This document shows, one piece after another, positions 56,229 through 64,000 of a stretch of 64,000 nt of DNA. Made by a program: the position numbers and the translations under genes. A model generated the notes under the pieces. The model was not told the DNA's origin. It did no database searches and saw nothing but the letters and a program-made list of their open reading frames with translations. Every line of letters begins with the position of its first letter. Within the stretch, counting starts at the first letter, position 1. This DNA is from Pseudomonadales bacterium (GTDB lineage Bacteria > Pseudomonadota > Gammaproteobacteria > Pseudomonadales > UBA7434): positions 62,001 through 126,000 of the forward strand of contig JAOIUY010000005.1 of NCBI GenBank assembly GCA_028223755.1, written 5' to 3'.

Positions 56229-57659
56229 CTATCTATCCGCTCTATCTATCTCATCTACCCGATCTGCAAAATGAGGGTCTACCAATGCCAGAGCCTCACC
56301 CACGGTATAAAAGGATCCGAAGACGACTATTTTATCGTTATGAGAGGCGCTGTGGATAGCCTCATTTAAACTTTCTTCGACATTAAGCATGATCTTCGCG
56401 TTAAGCTCGCTCATATCTGCATCATTTGGCTGTTTATTTTGCTCAATGGCTGCCTGCCGATGCTTTAACGAGGATAACAACTGTTCTGGCGGCTCTGCTC
56501 TAGGGCAATGTTGTAGTGCTGGCAGATACCATTTTTTGATCAATGGTAACGTGCAATCCAACATCGCTCCAATATCTTTATCTGCCATGACCGCAAAAAT
56601 AGCTACCCATTTCTGTTCTAACGATGAGTCATCGCCGCTATTTTGAACAAGGTAATCAGCTAAACGCTCAACGGATTGCCTATTATGCGCTACATCGAGC
56701 AAAATCACCCGATCATTATACTCAACAACGGACAAACGACCGGCTAATTGTACGCTGGCAAGAAGCTTTTTACAGATGTCAGCCGGCGGCAAGGCATCCA
56801 ACATAAGCGCAACTTGTAATGCCGCACTCCAACTCTCTCTAGCCAGCTTCGGTAAAGGCAAATCAGCGATTGTCGTGGCACTGCCATCATGACCAACTCC
56901 ATGCCAATCATGTCTGCCATCAACAGAGGCAGAAGCAGAAGCAGAAGAAAAGCCATGAGATATCGCTTTAATATTGGCAACACTGCCCTTCGCCCAACGT
57001 ACATTGCAAGCTAACGATGCAACCTTGTCTTGCAAACTCTGGGGTGGATGATTATCGGCAATCACCGCTATTTGATGCACGCGTAAAATGCCGGCTTTCT
57101 CAACCGCAATCACTTCGCGATTACTGCCTAGCCAAGATTCATGATCGATATCAATTTGGGTAATCACGGCGACATCGGCATCAACGACATTCACCGCATC
57201 AAGACGGCCACCCAAACCCACTTCTAACAAAATATAATCGAGCTGTGTCTGCGAGAAAATAACCAGTGCCGCCAAGGTAGTAAACTCGAAATAACTCAAC
57301 GAAACCGATGTTGAAATTCGCGCTTGATCGACCTGCTCTAACGCATGACACAACAAAGCCTCATCAACTGGCTTACCGTCCAGCATGACTCGTTCAGTAA
57401 AGTTAATTAAATGCGGCGACGTATAAATACCTACGCGCGGTCGTGGTTTATCAGAAGATGATTGAGATAATAATGCTTGCAGGGCGGCTACAGTAGAACC
57501 TTTACCATTAGTACCCGCCACCGTGATGACGGTAGCAGAAAAGGAAAGCAGATTTAAGTGTTTGGCAACAGCCAGCACACGATCTAGACCTAGATCAATT
57601 TCTACTGGATGCAGTTGTTCTAACCAGTGAAGCCATGCATTTAGAGTGCTAAAGCGCAT
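56229..57659 (-). CDS. folC: Dihydrofolate synthase / folylpolyglutamate synthase
   Basis: Adds glutamate to dihydropteroate and to folates. The 476 residues start FSTLNAWLHWLEQLHP. The P-loop is VAGTNGKGSTVAAL (47-60). Mur-ligase features follow: IYTSPHLINFTERV, VGLGGRLDAVNVVDADVAVIT and VILLDVAHNRQS. It is slightly longer than E. coli FolC because of a loop around 240-260. Standard position between accD and dedD. Confidence 0.95.
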   Translation of the reverse strand: MRFSTLNAWLHWLEQLHPVEIDLGLDRVLAVAKHLNLLSFSATVITVAGTNGKGSTVAALQALLSQSSSDKPRPRVGIYTSPHLINFTERVMLDGKPVDEALLCHALEQVDQARISTSVSLSYFEFTTLAALVIFSQTQLDYILLEVGLGGRLDAVNVVDADVAVITQIDIDHESWLGSNREVIAVEKAGILRVHQIAVIADNHPPQSLQDKVASLACNVRWAKGSVANIKAISHGFSSASASASVDGRHDWHGVGHDGSATTIADLPLPKLARESWSAALQVALMLDALPPADICKKLLASVQLAGRLSVVEYNDRVILLDVAHNRQSVERLADYLVQNSGDDSSLEQKWVAIFAVMADKDIGAMLDCTLPLIKKWYLPALQHCPRAEPPEQLLSSLKHRQAAIEQNKQPNDADMSELNAKIMLNVEESLNEAIHSASHNDKIVVFGSFYTVGEALALVDPHFADRVDEIDRADR

Positions 57660-57749
57660 GTATTGAATAACTGCCTATAGGGTAAATGAAAAAACAATAA
57701 TACGTTGCAGGAAATCTTAATTTAAAATAAATTTAAACCTATCTTAAAC

Positions 57750-58721
57750 TTAGCTATCGTCTGCAACGCGATCGTCAACAACAGGAATATATTCACCATC
57801 TTCTGGCTCGGCAGCAGAAACATCATAGCCAACAACTGAAGGCGATATGGTACTGCCAGCCGGTTCATGACGTAACTTACTGAGCAAGCGATCCAATGTC
57901 GAGCGCATATCTTGTCGCGATACAATCATATCTATCGCACCACGCTCTAATAAAAATTCACTGCGCTGAAAACCCTTAGGCAGTTTCTGTCGAATCGTTT
58001 GCTCGATAATATTAGGGCCAGCAAATCCAGCTCGTGCATTTGGCTCGGCAATATTAATATCACCCAACAACGCTAAACTAGCAGAAACACCACCATAAAC
58101 CGGGTCAGTCATCACAGATACATAGGGAATACCGGCTTGTCTCATACGCTCAAGAACCGCGCTAGTCTTTGCCATTTGCATCAAAGAAATTAAAGCTTCT
58201 TGCATACGTGCACCACCAGTAGCCGAAAAGCACACCATGGGGCAGCCCTGCTCTAATGCAATATTTGCCGCGCGGGTAAACTTTTCGCCAACGGCATAAC
58301 CCATTGAGCCACCATGAAAACTAAAGGCAAAGGCAACAGCAACAATTGGCTTACCACCTAACTCACCTTGAAAAGCAACTAAGGCATCTTTTTCGCCCGT
58401 TGCTTTTTGTGCTTGAGTTAAACGGTCTTTATATTTTTTTGTATCTTTAAATTTTAAACGATCAATCGGCTCAACATCTGTCGCCAATTCAACGCGTGGC
58501 GTTTCATCTAAAAAGATATCGAGACGACGACGCGCATCAATACGCATATGATGATTACACTTGGGACAAACATCGAGATTGCGTTCGAGCTCAGGGCGAT
58601 ACAACACTGCATCACAACGAACACATTTACGCCACAGCCCTTCGGGAACCGATGCACGTTGCGCTTCATCATCAGTCGGACGAGAAACAAACGACGGCTT
58701 AATTTTATCTAACCAACTCAT
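57750..58721 (-). CDS. accD: Acetyl-CoA carboxylase carboxyltransferase beta subunit
   Basis: Beta subunit of the carboxyltransferase that makes malonyl-CoA. ATG 58721 is preferred (protein starts [10 protein letters not shown]). 323 residues. The N-terminal zinc ribbon has Cys33, Cys36, Cys52 and Cys55. The crotonase-like core includes [30 protein letters not shown] and [15 protein letters not shown]. An acidic tail follows. Genes trpA upstream and folC downstream are as in related bacteria. Confidence 0.96.
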   Translation of the reverse strand: MSWLDKIKPSFVSRPTDDEAQRASVPEGLWRKCVRCDAVLYRPELERNLDVCPKCNHHMRIDARRRLDIFLDETPRVELATDVEPIDRLKFKDTKKYKDRLTQAQKATGEKDALVAFQGELGGKPIVAVAFAFSFHGGSMGYAVGEKFTRAANIALEQGCPMVCFSATGGARMQEALISLMQMAKTSAVLERMRQAGIPYVSVMTDPVYGGVSASLALLGDINIAEPNARAGFAGPNIIEQTIRQKLPKGFQRSEFLLERGAIDMIVSRQDMRSTLDRLLSKLRHEPAGSTISPSVVGYDVSAAEPEDGEYIPVVDDRVADDS

Positions 58722-58818
58722 AACTATAATCAACCATTAATAATGTTGTTAAAACTTTGCGGCTCAAGCTGCGCTATTAAAACTATACCGTTAAAAAAAA
58801 CGGCTAACGAGTCAAAGA

Positions 58819-59679
58819 CTAGCGATTAGCACCTGCAGCAATTTCGCTAACAATAGACATCACACGAGCGTTAACCTCTTCGGCCAACACCGCTTTATCT
58901 TTACCTTCTAAAACGTCAGCGCCATCAGTATTACGCGCTGCCATACCGACACAGTCACCCATGCCATTGACCAATACACTACCAACCACTACACCATCGG
59001 CACACTCAGCAATTGCCGCCGCCGATTCACCATCCTTAATGCCAAAGCCGACGCAAACAGGCAATGAAGTAAACCGCTTAATGCCATTAACCTTACTTTT
59101 GACCTCGTCAGTATCAATATGTCCCGCACCCGTAACACCTTTAAGCGAAACATAATAAATATAGCCCGTCGCCATTTCACAAATAGCTTTAGTGCGCGCA
59201 TCTGTCGTGGTCGGCGCAATAAGAAAAATACTATCGAGTTGATGTTGAGCAAAGACGCTATTCATTTCGCCCGCCTCTTCCGGCGGCATATCAACAGTTA
59301 GGACACCGTCGACACCAGCTGCCACAGCTGCCTGCGCAAAACGCTCATAACCCATCACTTCAACGGGGTTCGCGTAACCCATCAAAACAACTGGCGTGCT
59401 AGGGTCTTGCTGTCTAAATTCAGCCACCATAGCCAACACATCAGCCATGCCTATATGATGCGCTAAGGCACGTTCATGACCTAGCTGAATCACTGGCCCT
59501 TCAGCCATCGGATCAGAAAAAGGCACACCCAGCTCAATAATATCGGCACCCGCTGCAACCAAAGTATGCATCGCAGGAACCGTGACTTCTCGCCATGGAT
59601 CACCAGCAACAATATAAGGAATAACTGCTTTTCGACCACTGGCCTGACAAGCTTCTAAACAAGCGGCAATTCGGCTCAT
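58819..59679 (-). CDS. trpA: Tryptophan synthase alpha subunit
   Basis: Cleaves indole-3-glycerol phosphate to indole, which passes to TrpB. 286 residues. Catalytic Glu49 lies in [11 protein letters not shown]; the second acidic residue is Glu60, where E. coli has Asp60 (MAEGPVIQ), a known variant. [10 protein letters not shown] near residue 215 binds phosphate. It overlaps trpB by four bases. The ~20 residues after the usual end are Ala/Glu-rich. Confidence 0.96.
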   Translation of the reverse strand: MSRIAACLEACQASGRKAVIPYIVAGDPWREVTVPAMHTLVAAGADIIELGVPFSDPMAEGPVIQLGHERALAHHIGMADVLAMVAEFRQQDPSTPVVLMGYANPVEVMGYERFAQAAVAAGVDGVLTVDMPPEEAGEMNSVFAQHQLDSIFLIAPTTTDARTKAICEMATGYIYYVSLKGVTGAGHIDTDEVKSKVNGIKRFTSLPVCVGFGIKDGESAAAIAECADGVVVGSVLVNGMGDCVGMAARNTDGADVLEGKDKAVLAEEVNARVMSIVSEIAAGANR

Positions 59680-60908
59680 AGGGTAATACCGTCGATATCT
59701 GCAACCGTCAAAATATCTTTATCTCCACGGCCAGAAAGATTGACCAAAATAGTTTTATCTTTATCCATATCACGCGCTAACTTAGCCGCATAGGCTAAGG
59801 CATGACTGGTTTCAAGCGCAGGCATAATACCTTCGATTTGTGTTAACGCACGGAAGGCATCCATCGCTTCATCATCAGTAACCGCCACGTAATTAACGCG
59901 ACCCATATCTTTTAACCAAGAGTGCTCAGGACCAACGCCCGGATAATCCAAACCAGCAGAGATAGAATGCGTATCAATAATTTGACCGTTTTCATCTTCC
60001 ATTAAGTAAGTGCGGTTGCCGTGAAGAATACCGGGCTTACCATCATTTAATGGCGCGGCATGCTTACCGGTTTCGACACCAAAACCACCGGCCTCAACGC
60101 CGTACATAGCAACGCTTTCGTCTTCTAAAAACGGATGGAATAAACCAATGGCATTAGAGCCACCCCCAACACAGGCAACTAGAGCATCGGGCAATCGATC
60201 CGTTTGGGTCACCATTTGTCGACGAGCTTCACGACCAATCACTGATTGAAAATCGCGAACTAACTGCGGATAAGGCGCGGGACCGGCAACCGTTCCAATA
60301 ATATAAAAAGTATTATCGACGTTAGTTACCCAATCACGTAACGCTTCGTTCATTGCATCTTTTAAGGTGCGACTACCGGATGTAACAGGTATTACTTCGG
60401 CACCTAATAATTTCATTCGATAAACATTTAAAGACTGACGCTTAACATCTTCTGCGCCCATAAAAACCTGACATTCCATTCCAAAGCGAGCTGCCACTGT
60501 TGCTGAAGCAACGCCGTGTTGGCCAGCACCCGTCTCAGCAATAACTCTTGGCTTACCCATATGCTTTGCGAGTAGCGCCTGACCAATAGTGTTATTTACT
60601 TTGTGCGCGCCAGTATGGTTTAAATCTTCACGCTTAAGAAAAATTTGCGCACCACCTATCTCTCGGCTCCAGCGCTCGGCATGATAAATAGGCGAAGGGC
60701 GACCCACATAGTGCGCTAAATCTCTATCGAATTCTGCCTGAAAAGCTGGAGTATCTTTTAATGAAAGATACGCTGCTTGCAACTCATCTAACGCAGCAAT
60801 TAAGGTTTCAGAAACAAAGCGTCCGCCGTAGGGGCCAAAGTGGCCGCGCTCATCGGGCATCGCTGAATAATCAATTTTTTTAGGATCACTACTAAAAGGT
60901 GTTTGCAT
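59676..60908 (-). CDS. trpB: Tryptophan synthase beta subunit
   Basis: PLP enzyme joining indole and serine to tryptophan. 410 residues. PLP lysine is Lys103 in [17 protein letters not shown]. The glycine loop [11 protein letters not shown] and the serine-binding [10 protein letters not shown] are present. It forms a trpF-trpB-trpA run with 28-base and minus-4-base spacings. Confidence 0.98.
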   Translation of the reverse strand: MQTPFSSDPKKIDYSAMPDERGHFGPYGGRFVSETLIAALDELQAAYLSLKDTPAFQAEFDRDLAHYVGRPSPIYHAERWSREIGGAQIFLKREDLNHTGAHKVNNTIGQALLAKHMGKPRVIAETGAGQHGVASATVAARFGMECQVFMGAEDVKRQSLNVYRMKLLGAEVIPVTSGSRTLKDAMNEALRDWVTNVDNTFYIIGTVAGPAPYPQLVRDFQSVIGREARRQMVTQTDRLPDALVACVGGGSNAIGLFHPFLEDESVAMYGVEAGGFGVETGKHAAPLNDGKPGILHGNRTYLMEDENGQIIDTHSISAGLDYPGVGPEHSWLKDMGRVNYVAVTDDEAMDAFRALTQIEGIMPALETSHALAYAAKLARDMDKDKTILVNLSGRGDKDILTVADIDGITL

Positions 60909-60936
60909 GACAAATACTCTAACAACTCAAATAAAT

Positions 60937-61611
60937 TTACCGGCCACAATTTGTGACGGCTTGCATAAATCGTTTTATTTTTTCTGGATCTTTAATACCC
61001 GCCGATAACTCTACACCACCACTAACGTCAACTGCATACGGAGTCACTTCAGTGATTGCTTGATTAACGTTATCGACCTCAAGGCCACCAGCTAAAGTTA
61101 AAGGCTTATCAATATCAGCTGGAATTTTTGACCAATCAAATGTTTTGCCTGTGCCACCGGGTACGCCTTTTTGATAGGTATCTAACAAAAAGCCTAAAGC
61201 AGCTTTATGATCTTGCATCTGTTGTGAAACATCATCCGTATCACCACCCACTCTAATCGCCTTGATATACGGTGTAGCAAATTGCTCACAAAACTCGGCA
61301 CTTTCGTCACCGTGAAATTGAATCAGCGATAGAGGCACAATATCTAACACCGCCTGCACTTCACTAGCAGAGGCATCAACAAACAAACCTACTCGCTCAA
61401 CAAACGGCGGTAAGACACGACATAATTCAGCGGCGCGTTCCGCATTAACAGCACGCGGACTTGGCGGATAAAACACAAAGCCCAAGGCATCAGCACCCGC
61501 ATGAGCTGCGGCTAAAGCATCTTGCTCACGGGTGATACCACATATTTTTACCCGCGTTCTAGACCCTGACTGGCTAGACGCAGAATTTGGGCTAATCATT
61601 GCAAGACTCAT
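60937..61611 (-). CDS. trpF: Phosphoribosylanthranilate isomerase
   Basis: Third step of tryptophan synthesis. 224 residues; TIM barrel starting RVKICGITREQDALAA with the catalytic cysteine in KICGI, then GFVFYPPSPRAV, LDTYQKGVPGGTGKTFDW and AVDVSGGVELSAGIKD. The first ~18 residues are Ser-rich and not conserved, so ATG 61599 is an alternative start. First gene of the trpFBA run. Confidence 0.95.
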   Translation of the reverse strand: MSLAMISPNSASSQSGSRTRVKICGITREQDALAAAHAGADALGFVFYPPSPRAVNAERAAELCRVLPPFVERVGLFVDASASEVQAVLDIVPLSLIQFHGDESAEFCEQFATPYIKAIRVGGDTDDVSQQMQDHKAALGFLLDTYQKGVPGGTGKTFDWSKIPADIDKPLTLAGGLEVDNVNQAITEVTPYAVDVSGGVELSAGIKDPEKIKRFMQAVTNCGR

Positions 61612-61845
61612 AAAATCGGTTATTTAAAATACAGCTCGATTAAGCGTGTAAGTCTACCAAATTGGCCTAGCACTTGCTGCTGTAATATGAGCCCAGAAAT
61701 ACCAACTTAAAGTGCATTGCAGAGCGGATTCTGCACTTATTGAGGTGATCTAAAAAGCCGCTGATAACGTGGCTAAATTAAATACAATGCTGGATTAGCC
61801 AAGGCCGCGGTTATATCGACAGCCCAAGCGTTTCCGTTAGCTGCG

Positions 61846-62679
61846 CTAAAACAGCGATCTTTCAGTCTCTGGGAGGTCGTATTTGGCCGGATAAGTCACC
61901 GCAACTAGGTAGAGTCCATCCGGTTTGGCCGTAGCCGCCGCCATCGATCGGTCTTTTGCCGCCAATAAGCTCTCGACCCAGGTCACTGGCTGCTTGCCAA
62001 CGCCCACGGCCATCAATGTACCAGTGATATTTCGCACCATATGCAGCAAAAAGGCGTTCGCCTCAATTTCAATACAAATTCGCTCACCGAACCGCTTAAC
62101 ACTCACCGCATGCACATTACGCATCGTCGTCTTGCTTTCACAGGCCACCGCACGAAAAGCGGTAAAATCTTGCTCACCCACCAATGACTGTGCCGCTCGA
62201 TCCATTAAGGCCTCATCGAGTGGCTGAGAATAATGCGTCATCAAACCGCTAAAAATACCCGGTCTAACGGCTGAATTATGTATCCAGTATTGATAGCGGC
62301 GTGCTTGCGCAGAAAATCGAGCATGAAACTCAGCATCAACCTCTTTCGCCCAAACCACCCTAATCGCAGCGGGCAAAAGACTGTTCACCCCCATAGTCCA
62401 AGCTTTTAACTCGCGAGGATTACTCACCTCAAAATGCGCCACCTGCCCAGTGGCATGCACACCCGCATCAGTTCGCCCAGCGCAAATCAACGTAATCGCT
62501 TGATCAGCGACAGTACTTAAGGCTTCTTCCAACGCCATTTGAATGGTTGCCACTGGCGGCTTAGTCTGTCGCTGCCAGCCATGAAAAGCCGCACCGTTAT
62601 ACTCCACGCCAATGGCTATTCGGCGCACAGTTAAGCTGGGTGAATCGGCCGATGATATATGTTGAGAGTCACTAGACAA
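61846..62679 (-). CDS. truA: tRNA pseudouridine(38-40) synthase
   Basis: Forms pseudouridine in the anticodon stem-loop of tRNA. 277 residues. Catalytic Asp71 in CAGRTDAGVHATGQV. Also EYNGAAFHGWQRQ near the start and FLLHMVRNITGTL. The first ~17 residues are Ser-rich and not conserved. Gene order fimV-truA-trpF is typical of this group of bacteria. Confidence 0.97.
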   Translation of the reverse strand: MSSDSQHISSADSPSLTVRRIAIGVEYNGAAFHGWQRQTKPPVATIQMALEEALSTVADQAITLICAGRTDAGVHATGQVAHFEVSNPRELKAWTMGVNSLLPAAIRVVWAKEVDAEFHARFSAQARRYQYWIHNSAVRPGIFSGLMTHYSQPLDEALMDRAAQSLVGEQDFTAFRAVACESKTTMRNVHAVSVKRFGERICIEIEANAFLLHMVRNITGTLMAVGVGKQPVTWVESLLAAKDRSMAAATAKPDGLYLVAVTYPAKYDLPETERSLF

Positions 62680-62830
62680 TAGATAACTACCTAAGTCAGT
62701 ACGGCATAAGCCGATTATTCAAAGCGGTTAAAACTGAGCGAGGATAATGCCAGATACAATAATTATTGCAATTGCGATATTCATAAGCACTACCGCTTAA
62801 TTGGATTGTTATTAAAAATATTAGGCCAAT

Positions 62831-62857
62831 AAAAAGCCCAGTAAAAACTGGGCTTTT
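62831..62857 (-). terminator. Intrinsic terminator after fimV
   Basis: AAAAGCCCAGT / ACTGGGCTTTT make an 11-bp stem with a 4-base loop, 33 bases after the fimV stop on the minus strand, followed by T-rich sequence in that direction. Confidence 0.9.
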
Positions 62858-62890
62858 AAATAACTTTTTAGCGGCTTAGCGATTAAACGT

Positions 62891-64000
62891 TTAAGCTATC
62901 TTGCCTATCATTGCATTGGCCTGATCACGCTGCTCTTCACTACCCTCTGACATCACCTCGTCGAGAATTTCACGCGCACCTTCAACATCACCCATATCAA
63001 TATAGGCTCTGGCTAAATCTAACTTGGTGCCCACTTCATCGCTTTGACGATCTTGTTCCGGCGTATCATTCGCTTCACCAGTCTCACCCGTCGAATCAGT
63101 TTGCTCAGAGTCCGCATCATAAGCTAACTGCAAACCAAAATCGGTTTTATCCTCTTCGTCCTCTTCAAGCTCCCCACTCGCTGCTTCAACCTCAACATCA
63201 GCCTCAACATCAGCGGTATAGCTCTCAAGAAACTCATTCGTCGGCGAAGCAATATCGCCTTCTGGCCACCAATCAGAAACGTTATCAACACCAGCCAGCA
63301 AAGCTTCGGCGGCAACATTCATATTGGGATCTTGCGCGAGAAGCGCCTGACAAGCATTGCGGAATAAGTCGGGAGTTTGCTGAGCAACAAATAATTCAAG
63401 CTGCTTAAGCTGAAGGTCGGTACGGGTCGGCTCACTCTTAATCGCCGCGGCTAACATTTCATCAGCTTGATCATAGCGACCGTAGGCTAAATAAATATCC
63501 GCTTCGGCAATAACATCATGCTCTGTATCAAAATCTTCAATGGTCTTATCGGTAGCGACATTACCATTAAGATCACCATCAAGATCATTAGCTAAAGTAT
63601 CCTGCTCAGTATTTACGTCCTGCTCAATGCTAGCCGTTTGATCAAAAGCGCCTTCCTTTAAAATACTCTCGTCATCTTGCTCTAAATCATTATCCTGATC
63701 TAAATCATTTTCTGCTAAAGGCTCTACTCGCTCAAAAACCGTTGCTTCATAAGCATCTTCTCGACGGGCAAAAAACCACATAAAAACAGCCATGACTGTC
63801 GCAAATAAAGACACTCCAACAAACACCAGCCACTCGACACTGATGGATAAAGCATTTGCAATACGGTTTAACATACTCGTTTCAGCAGTCGTCACTTTAT
63901 CGACAACCGTATCCGCTACAGATGAATTAGCTTGCGCTTCTTGGCGCACATCAATAGCAGCTCGGATAGAAGCCAACTCTTGATCTTTTAATATTAGCAA
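62891..64000 (-). CDS. fimV: FimV-like polar/peptidoglycan-linked protein, C-terminal part
   Basis: The gene runs off the right edge; 369 residues are visible. FimV is an inner-membrane hub for type IV pili and cell-pole organisation. Seen: a membrane helix (WLVFVGVSLFATVMAVFMWFFA), a very acidic cytoplasmic region rich in Asp and Glu, TPR-like helices (ADIYLAYGRYDQADEMLAAAI) and the conserved FimV C-terminal motif DLARAYIDMGDVEGAREILD. The LysM part is presumably outside the window. Position upstream of truA supports the name. Confidence 0.92.
   Translation of the reverse strand: MLILKDQELASIRAAIDVRQEAQANSSVADTVVDKVTTAETSMLNRIANALSISVEWLVFVGVSLFATVMAVFMWFFARREDAYEATVFERVEPLAENDLDQDNDLEQDDESILKEGAFDQTASIEQDVNTEQDTLANDLDGDLNGNVATDKTIEDFDTEHDVIAEADIYLAYGRYDQADEMLAAAIKSEPTRTDLQLKQLELFVAQQTPDLFRNACQALLAQDPNMNVAAEALLAGVDNVSDWWPEGDIASPTNEFLESYTADVEADVEVEAASGELEEDEEDKTDFGLQLAYDADSEQTDSTGETGEANDTPEQDRQSDEVGTKLDLARAYIDMGDVEGAREILDEVMSEGSEEQRDQANAMIGKIA

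Noticed and set aside
62911..63408. 165-codon plus-strand frame opposite fimV
   Set aside because: His/Pro/Gln-rich antisense of the acidic FimV region; a codon-bias artefact.

Overview
The window is a 64 kb piece of a gammaproteobacterial chromosome. The gene order fimV-truA-trpF-trpB-trpA-accD-folC-SPOR protein-cvpA-purF-metZ (all minus strand, 64000 down to 52177) is the conserved Pseudomonas/Cellvibrio-type cluster. FabV, MiaE, AlaA and PEP-CTERM-type proteins fit a marine, Cellvibrionales-like bacterium. This placement is inference from gene content; no rRNA or tRNA gene is visible.

Layout. 1-3053: xylose use (xylB end, xylA, aldose 1-epimerase). 3269-12129: a PEP-CTERM-tailed metalloprotease, a DsbD/ScsB-type thiol reductase, a Bax-inhibitor-1 protein, a YbiB-like protein, galE, trmA-phhB and an HDOD protein. 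12282-18720: a minus-strand secretion locus made of a PEP-CTERM-type protein, a TpsB outer-membrane transporter, a TpsA exoprotein ending in an OmpA peptidoglycan-binding domain, then (after an intrinsic terminator) an M91-like metallopeptidase. 19198-24650: housekeeping genes (YbfF-like esterase, lipoprotein, Tag, MsrB, AlaA, thioesterase, aquaporin). A DNA methyltransferase remnant abuts the aquaporin.

25482-32082 is an AT-rich accessory region inserted at the 3' end of guaA. Three copies of the guaA stop-codon region (25482, 29016, 32056) delimit two small tandem integrative elements. Each appears to have its own set of short repeats at both ends, and neither has an intact integrase. Element A carries a PD-(D/E)XK-type nuclease, a ribbon-helix-helix protein, a zinc-ribbon membrane protein and a Cys-rich lipoprotein. 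Element B carries a possible HUH endonuclease with a zinc ribbon, a second ribbon-helix-helix protein, a YbjQ-like protein and a broken chimeric recombinase.

32057-42577: guaB-guaA, xseA, then a Crp-family regulator divergent from a three-gene signalling operon (receiver-nucleotide cyclase, lone receiver, hybrid histidine kinase). The cyclase has Glu where adenylate cyclases have Lys, so a cGMP module is plausible. 42607-45209 holds a frameshifted avidin-family gene and a frameshifted metallo-beta-lactamase-fold hydrolase, with a peroxiredoxin-like lipoprotein and a GIY-YIG protein between them. 45252-52038: fabV, miaE, a GT2-like protein, a dienoyl-CoA isomerase-like crotonase, a class II aldolase next to a PhnZ-like HD protein, and an outer-membrane protein. 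The rest is the conserved biosynthetic cluster.

The main points of interest are the tandem guaA elements, the TpsA-OmpA fusion locus, the putative cGMP-Crp module and the broken avidin gene.
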